From positions 1 to 64,000 of the forward strand of contig QJZC01000065.1 of NCBI GenBank assembly GCA_003247575.1: a DNA stretch of 64,000 bases, written 5' to 3'. A program made the position numbers and the translations under genes. The notes beneath the pieces are model-generated. The model was not told where the DNA came from. It worked only from the letters and a program-made list of their open reading frames with translations, and did no database searches. This document shows positions 18,402-25,700 of the stretch, in pieces; within the stretch, counting starts at the first letter, position 1; the number at the start of each line of letters is the position of its first letter. Origin of the DNA: Pseudomonadota bacterium. Its GTDB lineage: Bacteria; Myxococcota_A; UBA9160; SZUA-336.

Positions 18402-19652
18402 ATGATGCACGCTCTCAGGAAACCGCTGGTCGCCTACCTGTTGGCTCTTACATCCGTTCTCGGAGCCACCGAGAACACCCGAGCTCAGGAGCTCGAGCCC
18501 AACGACTCGTGCTTCGCACCTCAGGAGAATGGCGAGATCCTCTTGCCCTCTTCGATCACGGGTAGCATCGACCCGCCGATCGTCGATCAGGACCGGACGA
18601 CCGACGTCGACTTCTTTCGATTCCAGTCCGTCGCCGGTCTACCGCTGCGCGTGATTCTACCGAGCTTCAGTCACCGGATCGGCCTGTTCAGCGAACAGTG
18701 CACCTTGCTCGCCACGGGGGACTTTGCCTTTGGGGGGCCGAGAATCGATTTCAACGTGCCTGCGAGCGGAATCTTCATCATTGCCGTTGCATCATCCGAT
18801 GATAATTCCTTCAGCGGAAATGGATTCTTCAATCCTGGGCCGTATACGCTGTCGTTCCTGCTACAGCCGCCCACGATCGGCTCGATCTCGGGTCGCGTGG
18901 TGGACGCGATCTCCGGCCTCCCGTTGATGGGCGCGGTCCCTCCGTTCGCGCGAGTGGACCTCGCGCGCTGCATCGACGGGAACTGCTTTCAGTTCATCAG
19001 CACGCAGTCGGTCGACGCCCGGGGCATGTTCCTGTTCCAACGAGACGATCAGAATGCTCCGATCGAGGTCGGAGACTTCATGATCACGGCCTTCGCCAAC
19101 GACTTCGAGACCGCGTCAGTGCAGTTCAGCGTTCAGGAAGGAGAGGACTTCGACACCGGGGACATCGCCCTCCTCCCCCCTCCGCTCGACTTCGCGGACA
19201 TCCAGCCCTGCATGTCGATTCTTCCTCAGGGTGGCCCCTGCGAGTACTCCGTGAGCATCCGCAACAATACGAGCGCACCGCTCTCGGGGCAGGCGCACAG
19301 CATCGTCGATGGTGGATTCGGTCAGTCTCGCTTCGAGGCGACGACACGCCGTTCGGACAGCACGGTGCGCCGCCAGCGCGTCAGGATCCCGCCGCGGAGC
19401 AGTCAGACCGTTCGCTTCGTGTTCACCGTTCCTTCATTCGTTCCCAATGGATCCTTCATCTGCACCGAACTCTTCTTGGGAATCGACCCCTCTCCGTTGT
19501 TCAACATCGCGAGACGACAGAATCTGTTCTGTCTGTCGAAGGGAGCGTTCGGGGTTCAGGTCATGAGCGTCGAGGAGAGTCGCGCGGTGTTCCAAGAGAT
19601 GCAGGCACGAGAAGCCGCGCGATCCCGTGCGCCTCTCGGCGCACAGCCTTAG
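18402..19652 (+). CDS. secreted protein with PPC-like and carboxypeptidase-regulatory-like domains
   Basis: Exported protein of 416 residues. The ATG at 18402 follows GGAGG and opens a signal peptide (VAYLLALTSVLGATENTRA, cleavage near residue 28). Mature residues 29-150 begin ELEPNDSCFAPQ, the typical entry of bacterial pre-peptidase/DVUA0089-like beta-sandwich domains (E-x-N-D). Residues about 155-260 start SISGRVVDAISGLPL, the mark of a carboxypeptidase-regulatory-like (CarboxypepD_reg) domain. The C-terminal third (ADIQPCMSILPQGGPCEYSV) resembles another Ig-like sandwich with a disulfide. No catalytic site is seen; likely a surface or matrix component. It stands alone and is followed by a strong inverted repeat. 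Confidence 0.75.
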   Translation: MMHALRKPLVAYLLALTSVLGATENTRAQELEPNDSCFAPQENGEILLPSSITGSIDPPIVDQDRTTDVDFFRFQSVAGLPLRVILPSFSHRIGLFSEQCTLLATGDFAFGGPRIDFNVPASGIFIIAVASSDDNSFSGNGFFNPGPYTLSFLLQPPTIGSISGRVVDAISGLPLMGAVPPFARVDLARCIDGNCFQFISTQSVDARGMFLFQRDDQNAPIEVGDFMITAFANDFETASVQFSVQEGEDFDTGDIALLPPPLDFADIQPCMSILPQGGPCEYSVSIRNNTSAPLSGQAHSIVDGGFGQSRFEATTRRSDSTVRRQRVRIPPRSSQTVRFVFTVPSFVPNGSFICTELFLGIDPSPLFNIARRQNLFCLSKGAFGVQVMSVEESRAVFQEMQAREAARSRAPLGAQP

Positions 19653-20029
19653 CTGGCGCTGGAAGGGTTCGTTGGCAACGACAGGTGTGCCCGTATGCCC
19701 GTGTGCGCGCGGGCACACCTGGTTTCGCTCGCGATGAGGAGCGAGATCGACCGTCCAGGGGTTCTCCGCACTGGCCTCAGATGACATGTCGTTCACCGAC
19801 GCGCAAGTGTGTCGTTCAGCTCTCGCCCTGGTGAGCCGACTGGCGCACATTCTCCACGGGACCTGAGGTAGGTCACCCAGAACGTGGCGTCCCGAGCGTG
19901 GGCTCGAGCGAGTCATGAAAGGCCTTGAAGGTCGGTACTGCACCGGCGCCGGCCGGGCGGTGGCTCGGACGCTGAAGACGAAGGAAGCTCTCGCGGTGGC
20001 GAACCGCGTCAGTAGAGGGAGTCCAGGCA
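19653..20029. other. intergenic, contains a hairpin only
   Basis: Apart from the 12-bp inverted repeat at 19682-19721, I see no gene or remnant in this 377-base gap. The CBS gene's ribosome site (GAGGGAG) lies at its right end. Confidence 0.3.
19682..19721 (+). terminator. 12-bp perfect inverted repeat after the secreted-protein gene
   Basis: CAGGTGTGCCCG and CGGGCACACCTG form a perfect 12-bp stem with a 16-base loop, 29 bases after the stop. The loop can also pair as GTGTGC/GCACAC. No U-run follows, so it is an atypical terminator or an RNA-stability element. Confidence 0.45.
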
Positions 20030-20467
20030 ATGTGCCAGTTGGCGAGGATCTTGGCCCAGCGCGCGCGGGTCCTATGCGTGCTTTCCTATACCCACCTCGT
20101 AGAGGATGCCGTCCGGCTCATGACAGAGCATGGCGTCGGAGCCGTGCTCGTCGTCGACGTCCACGACAAGTTGACCGGCGTGTTCACAGAGCACGATCTG
20201 CTGCGTCGCGTCATCTACCCCGGCCGAGATCCGCGCACGACTGCGCTGGCAGAGGTCATGACGACCGAGGTCGTCACCGCGGTTGCCGAGGACTCCGTCG
20301 ACCGAGCCATTCAAAAGATGCGAGACATAGGCTGCCGGCATCTCCCCATAGTGCACGACGGTGCCGTGGTCGCCCTGTTGTCCATGGGCGACCTACTCGA
20401 CGTCGAGCTCGAAGAACGTCGTACCGAGGTCTCCGAGATGCGCTCGTACATCAGCGGAGCCTACTGA
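20030..20467 (+). CDS. CBS-domain pair protein
   Basis: Stand-alone Bateman module of 145 residues: two CBS domains (about 15-68 and 75-130). The first contains VGAVLVVD-x-x-x-KLTGVFTEHDLLRRV and the second CRHLPIVHDGAVVALLSMGDLLDV, both with the usual G-h-h-T/S-x-x-D/E end. Such modules bind adenine nucleotides and act as energy sensors for a partner. The ATG has GAGGGAG 9 bases upstream. It lies 126 bases before the sensor kinase gene on the same strand, with tandem direct repeats between them. A link to that kinase is possible but not shown. Confidence 0.88.
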   Translation: MCQLARILAQRARVLCVLSYTHLVEDAVRLMTEHGVGAVLVVDVHDKLTGVFTEHDLLRRVIYPGRDPRTTALAEVMTTEVVTAVAEDSVDRAIQKMRDIGCRHLPIVHDGAVVALLSMGDLLDVELEERRTEVSEMRSYISGAY

Positions 20468-20512
20468 GCTTCTCGCGCGGCTCCTATCCGCCGAGGTGAG
20501 CCCCTGCAGGAG

Positions 20513-20542
20513 ATCTGAGCCAAGATCATCTGAGCCAAGATC
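20513..20542 (+). repeat. tandem 15-bp direct repeat upstream of the sensor kinase
   Basis: ATCTGAGCCAAGATC occurs twice head to tail with no spacer. It is followed at 20560 and 20574 by CTCGACGAG repeated with 5 bases between. Direct repeats ahead of a two-component gene fit an OmpR-type regulator site, though 15 bp is not the usual 10-11 bp period. Confidence 0.6.
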
Positions 20543-20593
20543 GTCGGGGCGCCCTACACTCGACGAGAGTCTCTCGACGAGGAGTACCCACAG

Positions 20594-21994
20594 ATGACTC
20601 GGAACGACTTCCGGACGCCGATCAGCTTTTGGCCTCTGCGGGGGTTTCGGCGATGGATCGCCCGAGTAGAGGTTCAGCTTGCCGCAACCTTGCTGCTGCT
20701 CGCTGCTCCCGTTCTGGCTGCGGTCCTCTTCTCGTTTCTGGCGTACGCGGTACACGAGATGCTGGAAGAACGTCTGGACCAGCTGATCGCGGCGGCCGAC
20801 GCGGCCGCCGTCGAGTACGAACTAGACCCGGCACGGGGTCTCGACCGGGGGTTCTACACCCTGCTCGAACGCGAGGCCATCGGGGTTCGAGTCTCCTCGG
20901 CTGGACAGGTGCTGACTGCACGCGGCAACCCCGCTTGGTTCGAAGAACACGTTCGCGATGCAGAGTCGATCTGGGACGCGGTGGCTGCGGAGGCTTCGAA
21001 CGTGCTGTGGCTCGAGCGGGACGCCGGTGGCGTACACATCGAGATGGTCGCCTCCTTGCGCGACTTCGTGGACGAGCGTTCCGAGCTGATGACGGGGCTC
21101 TGGATCAGCCTCCTGGTGGCAATCTTCGGCGGAACGATCTTCGTCGGGATCGCGACGCGGCGCGCATTGCGACCCCTGCGCGAAGCCACTCATGCCCTGC
21201 AGGCGGTGAATGCGCACGCATTGCAGACGCGGATGCACGTACGCCAAACTGGAGACCTCGTCGATCGGCATGCTCTCGCCCTGAATCAGGCGCTGGACAG
21301 GCTGGAATCCGGATTCGAGCGAACGCGGGCTTTCAGTGCCAACGTGGCGCACGAGCTGCGCACACCGATCAACCGCTTGTTGAACCAGTCGGGAGCCGGA
21401 CTCCTGTCCGAGCTGGATCTCGAAAAGCTCGAAAACATCCTACTCGAAGTGAATCGGACCGCCGAAGAGATGGAGCAGATCGTCGAAGGGTTGCTGCTCT
21501 TGGCGCATGCCGACGAGGGACGGCTGCAGACGCAACTGACCCGCGTGCGCGTGGAGGCGTTCCTGGACAACGCATCGGATCTATACGGCCCCGCTTGCAG
21601 TGAGCGCGGCGTCGATCTCAAGATCTCCGCCGAGCCGGGTGAGCTGATGACCGATGAGACCCTCTTGATGCGAGCGCTCTGCAACCTTCTGGACAATGCA
21701 CTCGGTCACACCCCTGCCGGCGGCTCGATCCACGTCGATGCGCATCTGACACCCGCGCTGCTCGTGCTGCGAGTTCGCGACACCGGACGCGGAATCGATC
21801 AGGACCAGCTCGAGCGAGTGTTCGACCGCTTTCACAGAGTCGATCCTTCCGGCCAACGACGGGGAGCCGGCCTGGGCTTGACGATTTCCCGTGCGATCGC
21901 TGCCGCGCTGGGCGGCTCGCTGTGCATCGTATCGTCCGGGCCGGACGGCTCCTGCTTCGAGCTCTCCGTTGCTCGCGGGCTCGCACCCCGATAG
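20594..21994 (+). CDS. membrane sensor histidine kinase (HAMP, QseC/CusS-like)
   Basis: Inner-membrane sensor kinase of 466 residues. Transmembrane segments at about 27-50 and 167-188 enclose a periplasmic sensor of roughly 115 residues; a HAMP domain follows (188-240). The dimerisation helix carries the phosphate acceptor in ANVAHELRTPIN (His 253). The ATPase domain shows the N box (LCNLLDNALGHT), G1 DTGRGID, F box (ERVFDRFHR) and G2 RGAGLGLTI, so it should be active. Family resemblance is to metal and stress sensors of the CusS/QseC type. The likely partner is the OmpR-type regulator 1.1 kb downstream, separated from it by a minus-strand gene. The ATG follows GAGGAG at about 10 bases. Confidence 0.9.
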   Translation: MTRNDFRTPISFWPLRGFRRWIARVEVQLAATLLLLAAPVLAAVLFSFLAYAVHEMLEERLDQLIAAADAAAVEYELDPARGLDRGFYTLLEREAIGVRVSSAGQVLTARGNPAWFEEHVRDAESIWDAVAAEASNVLWLERDAGGVHIEMVASLRDFVDERSELMTGLWISLLVAIFGGTIFVGIATRRALRPLREATHALQAVNAHALQTRMHVRQTGDLVDRHALALNQALDRLESGFERTRAFSANVAHELRTPINRLLNQSGAGLLSELDLEKLENILLEVNRTAEEMEQIVEGLLLLAHADEGRLQTQLTRVRVEAFLDNASDLYGPACSERGVDLKISAEPGELMTDETLLMRALCNLLDNALGHTPAGGSIHVDAHLTPALLVLRVRDTGRGIDQDQLERVFDRFHRVDPSGQRRGAGLGLTISRAIAAALGGSLCIVSSGPDGSCFELSVARGLAPR

Positions 21995-22055
21995 GCTCCG
22001 CTCTACCCCTCCGACAGCAACACGCACTTCCACGCTTTCCGAACAACAGGCAGAG

Positions 22056-22085
22056 GGTTTCCCGGCCGCAATCGACCGGGAAACC
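22056..22085. terminator. 10-bp perfect inverted repeat between convergent genes
   Basis: GGTTTCCCGG and CCGGGAAACC pair perfectly around a 10-base loop, about 60 bases past the kinase stop and 200 bases past the stop of the convergent minus-strand gene. It could terminate transcription from both sides, but U-runs are missing. The remaining bases of this 291-base gap hold no gene. Confidence 0.4.
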
Positions 22086-22285
22086 GAGGAGCGACGACCG
22101 AGTCTCCTCGTGAGAGAGGAAATTTACAGGGGACTGGAGCTCGGGCGTCCCTTCTTCACGCTCTGTCTGCCGTAGAACGATGTGAAAGGCGTCTATTGCA
22201 TACCCTCTACCTCCGGGCCCCTCGGGGCCTCCTTCGACTGCTGATGCGTTCTCGTTGGGTGCGAGTGAAAACCTCTCGAATCAGC

Positions 22286-22894
22286 CTAGAGAGACTTCAG
22301 TGGCCGTGGGCCCACATCCTCGGCCAGTCCGCGGTGTGAGGAAGGGGCTAGACTCGAGACCTCTTCCGCTCCGGCCCAGACGCGAAGCGCCACGCTCACG
22401 ATCTGGTGGATGCTCACAGGCGAGCTCAGGAACGCCGAGACACCCGCCAATGCGGCACCGATCCGCTCCTCGAAACGATCCCCGTTTCCGATCGCTACGA
22501 TGGGGACGTTCGGGTGCATCGCGTGAAAGAACTCGAGCGTGGCTCGGTGTGTAGATGCGTCGAGCAGGGCGAAGACCACCACGCCCCCGCGAGCAGAGAG
22601 TGCGGCAACTCGCTGGATCAGTTCGTCAGAGTCCTCGCATGCGCAAAGTTCTGCGTCCATCACTCGCCCGATCTCTCGCTCCAGCGGCTTGTGCCAGCTC
22701 GAGGGACAGCCTGCGACCACGACTCGGCTCTGAGGGAGTGCGGTGGGCTCCTCGTCCAGCCACCACCTACGTACCTCTGAGTCTCCCTGGATTTGGCAGC
22801 CGGCACTCGGGTGCGACGGGAGCTCGTGTAGAGAAGCGCCCACCGTGTTCCGCCTTGCGCGGGCGTCGGACCCAGCCGAAGCATTGCGCCACAT
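22286..22894 (-). CDS. degenerate receiver-like protein
   Basis: Protein of 202 residues lying between the sensor kinase and its probable response regulator on the opposite strand. Residues about 55-175 follow the alternating strand-helix order of a receiver domain (SRVVVAGCP, then VVVFALLD, then VPIVAIGNGD, then GVSAFLSSPVSIHQIV, where the last resembles the K-P-x-x-x-x-L segment). The acidic pair of strand 1 is missing and the switch Lys is replaced, so phosphorylation is doubtful. The N-terminal 50 residues are unlike any domain I know. GGAGG lies 9 bases before the ATG. It may be a non-phosphorylated modulator of the neighbouring two-component pair (inference). Confidence 0.6.
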   Translation of the reverse strand: MWRNASAGSDARARRNTVGASLHELPSHPSAGCQIQGDSEVRRWWLDEEPTALPQSRVVVAGCPSSWHKPLEREIGRVMDAELCACEDSDELIQRVAALSARGGVVVFALLDASTHRATLEFFHAMHPNVPIVAIGNGDRFEERIGAALAGVSAFLSSPVSIHQIVSVALRVWAGAEEVSSLAPSSHRGLAEDVGPRPLKSL

Positions 22895-23095
22895 GATCCA
22901 TGACCTCCATCGAGCTTAGATGGTCTACAAGATGCTCCTAGCCAACGGGGCCTGCTAGAGTCGAAGCCGCAGAGTCGATCGAGATGACGGACATGTCACG
23001 TCGTCCAGCCGTGGAGGAAGCTAGGCTGGCTCGCCGGCGAGACGATCGCGAATGACGCCGTGCCGTCGTGGCCGCGGGAGAGCAACTTGGAGAGC

Positions 23096-23758
23096 GTGAA
23101 GATCCTGTTTCTTGAAGACGACCTGCAGACCGCAGAGGCCATCCGGTCGGCACTCACACGTGAGGGATTCGCAGTATTCCATGCGACCGACGTCGCGTCG
23201 GCAACCGCACTCGTGGATCAGTACGTGTTCGACATCGCCGTGCTCGACCTCATGGTACCGGGTGGCAGCGGCTTCGATGTGCTGGCAAAACTGCGCGCGC
23301 AGATCCCCGGGATCCCGGTGCTCTTGCTGACGGCTCGCGACGAGGTCGAAGATCGAGTGCACGGGCTCGACCAGGGCGCTGACGACTATCTCGTCAAGCC
23401 GTTCGCGTTCGTGGAGGTTCTTGCACGCATCCGAGCTCTGCTTCGGCGGCCAATCCAACGCGTCGAGCCCATTCGAATCGGACCGCTCGAGATCGATCCA
23501 CTGCGGCGGGTCGCACGGGCGGACGGACGAAAGGTAGACCTCTCGGGGACCGAGTTCGGGCTGCTCTATTACCTGTCTCAGCGACCCGGTCAGGTCATCT
23601 CTCGCCGTGACCTGCTCGAGCACGTGTGGGGTTACCGTTTCCACCCGGGGACGAACGTGGTGGACGTACACGTGAATCGCTTGCGTCGCAAACTCGAGGC
23701 GGCGGGAATCTCCGATCTGGTGAAGACGGTCAGGGGCGGCGGCTACTTCGTCGATTGA
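23096..23758 (+). CDS. OmpR/PhoB-family response regulator
   Basis: DNA-binding response regulator of 220 residues. The receiver has the acidic pocket (FLEDD, residues 5-9), phospho-acceptor Asp 51 in VLDLMVPGG, LLLTARD (Thr/Ser switch) and KPF (Lys 101). The C-terminal winged helix includes VDLSGTEFGLLYYL, SRRDLLEHVWG and NVVDVHVNRLRRKL, and ends RGGGYFVD, as expected for the OmpR group. The GTG at 23096 has GGAG close upstream and gives the usual family length; an in-frame GTG at 23060 would add 12 residues. Probably paired with the kinase at 20.6-22.0 kb. Its 3' end overlaps the convergent kinase-ATPase gene by 29 bases. Confidence 0.9.
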   Translation: MKILFLEDDLQTAEAIRSALTREGFAVFHATDVASATALVDQYVFDIAVLDLMVPGGSGFDVLAKLRAQIPGIPVLLLTARDEVEDRVHGLDQGADDYLVKPFAFVEVLARIRALLRRPIQRVEPIRIGPLEIDPLRRVARADGRKVDLSGTEFGLLYYLSQRPGQVISRRDLLEHVWGYRFHPGTNVVDVHVNRLRRKLEAAGISDLVKTVRGGGYFVD

Positions 23759-25664
23759 CCATGGAGTCCGAGAGCGTCTCTCGTAGCGCCCTCGCCTTCA
23801 GCGGCACACCCCATTCTTCGTACAGCTCAGCAGCCGCAAGCGCGGCGGCGCGGGCGTTGGTCTCTCGCCGGGTTCGCTGAAGCATCTGTGCGCGTCGCTC
23901 CTCGGCGATCGCGGCGTGGTTCACGAAACCCTGCTGCTGTGCGCGGCGGGCGGCCGTCGCGTAGCCGCGATCTGCACGCGGAATGTCGCCTCGAAACCAA
24001 GCTGCTTCGGCCTCGAGCAGGAGACTCATGTGCTCGAAGTCGGGCCCCTGACGACGCCACCGCCGGAGTTCTCGCAGACAGCGACGGAAGGTGCGCCGAT
24101 GCCCCCGTCGCGCCGAGCCCGACGTCTGCTGCGCAAGCGACACCGCAGCCAGGCCGCGGTACAGAAGGAAGTCGACGATGTGGACTCCCGGATTCAGGCT
24201 CTCGATCGAGTCTTCGATGCGATCGGAAAGCTCGATCACGGCTTCGGGCTGGTCCCAGACCCAGAGGGACTGCATCCAAAGGGTCAGTCCGGGCGGCGTC
24301 GCATCCGGACCTACCCCGAATAGGGCGTAGACCGCCGGAGCTTCGCGCAGCGCGCACTCGAGATCGGGGCGTAAGAGCAGCGACAATGCCGCAACAGTCG
24401 CGACGATCGGAGCGCGCGCGCTCGCAGCCGCGGCGCTCGAGCGCGCCAACCCTTGGAGTGCGCCTTCGAGGGTATCGATCCGATCCCCGCCGAGGGCCAG
24501 ATAGACCAGCTGCAGGTAGCGCGTGTAGTAGGTCCACTCGACCGCTCCGACCTCCTCGAGCTGCCCAGCGATCTGTGGAAGCGCGCGTAGAGCGTCGCGT
24601 CTCCGCATGAGGAACGGGTAGATCACCGAATGGATGACACAAGCCGTCTGCGGCCCCGCAAGGGGATCCTGGCCGAAGGCAGGTCCGTTCGAGAGCTCGA
24701 GCGCGAGCATCGCGAGATCACGTGTGCGCTCGGGGCTCTGCACGAAGCGATACTCCTGGATCGCGTAGCAGGCAACGAGGAACCCCGGTGCAGCCAGATA
24801 TCCGTTCTGGATGGCGTCGCGCAAGCAGAAGCAGGCCGAGATGGCGCTGAGCTCCCCGCCCGCACGCCCGATCAATCCGGCGCTCTGTCGGAGGATGAGC
24901 AGAGGGGCGAGGCGCTTCGAATCCGGCGCAGCGCTCGGAGCCAATACGTGAGCCAGACTTCGACGTCCCAACAGCCAGCGCGTTCGGGCCACCGCCAGCC
25001 TCGCATGCCAGCGCGTCGGCTCCGTCGGCCAGCGGACACCGTAGCGGCGCAGCTCGTCGAGTGCGTAACGAAGCGCGGGCACGACCTCGCCGCGCAGCGC
25101 GAACACTTCGATGCGCTTCACGACCAGACGCACTCGATCGAGCTCGTGTGCGCAGCGATCTTCGAGGAGATCGAGGTACCCGAGCGCGGTATCGAACTCG
25201 TTGCGCTGACTCGCGCTATCGACCGAGAGCAGGATCAGCGTGAAGCTTCCGGTGGGATCGTCGCGCCAGTCCTGCTCACCATGCAAGCTTCGCGCGCACT
25301 GGAGCGACGCCTCGGCCAGCTCGCCCGCCCCGCTCGCGATGGCTCGCTCGGCAGCCAGCCTATGGATCTCGATCGCGCGGGTGTGCAGCTCTTCGGGCAG
25401 GCTCGCGTGACCGCGCTGCAGGTGATCTGCGATCTCGAGGATCCGGTCCCTCGGATCCGGTGTTTGCGCGAGCAGCAGCTGCGCGATCTGAGCATGCAGC
25501 TCGATCCTCTCCCCATCGGGCATCAGATCCCGGGCAGCATCCCGAATCTGGTCGTGCGAGAACCGGAACCCCGACTCGCTCGGCACGACGAGACCCAGGT
25601 CCGCGAGCTGATAGATCGCATCGGCGACACGCGCGGCCTCGATCTGTGTCAGCTCGCGGAGCAT
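23730..25664 (-). CDS. C-terminal half: winged-helix/TPR region of the interrupted kinase-ATPase
   Basis: This 644-residue piece continues the frame after the TGA. It starts, if translated independently, at ATG 25664 (MLRELTQIEAARVADAIY), a winged-helix-like segment found after the ATPase in PknK/MalT-type proteins, then FRFSHDQIRDAARDLMP and a long all-helical region of degenerate TPR repeats (ALGYLDLLEDRCA, ERTRDLAMLALELS and similar). No GAF, histidine-kinase or other output domain follows, in contrast to the longer trifunctional relatives. No good ribosome site precedes the ATG. It overlaps the convergent response regulator by 29 bases. Translation as a separate protein is uncertain. Confidence 0.55.
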   Translation of the reverse strand: MLRELTQIEAARVADAIYQLADLGLVVPSESGFRFSHDQIRDAARDLMPDGERIELHAQIAQLLLAQTPDPRDRILEIADHLQRGHASLPEELHTRAIEIHRLAAERAIASGAGELAEASLQCARSLHGEQDWRDDPTGSFTLILLSVDSASQRNEFDTALGYLDLLEDRCAHELDRVRLVVKRIEVFALRGEVVPALRYALDELRRYGVRWPTEPTRWHARLAVARTRWLLGRRSLAHVLAPSAAPDSKRLAPLLILRQSAGLIGRAGGELSAISACFCLRDAIQNGYLAAPGFLVACYAIQEYRFVQSPERTRDLAMLALELSNGPAFGQDPLAGPQTACVIHSVIYPFLMRRRDALRALPQIAGQLEEVGAVEWTYYTRYLQLVYLALGGDRIDTLEGALQGLARSSAAAASARAPIVATVAALSLLLRPDLECALREAPAVYALFGVGPDATPPGLTLWMQSLWVWDQPEAVIELSDRIEDSIESLNPGVHIVDFLLYRGLAAVSLAQQTSGSARRGHRRTFRRCLRELRRWRRQGPDFEHMSLLLEAEAAWFRGDIPRADRGYATAARRAQQQGFVNHAAIAEERRAQMLQRTRRETNARAAALAAAELYEEWGVPLKARALRETLSDSMVNRRSSRRP

Positions 25665-25700
25665 CCCGATATCGAAGGGATCCCCACAACATGTTGCAAG

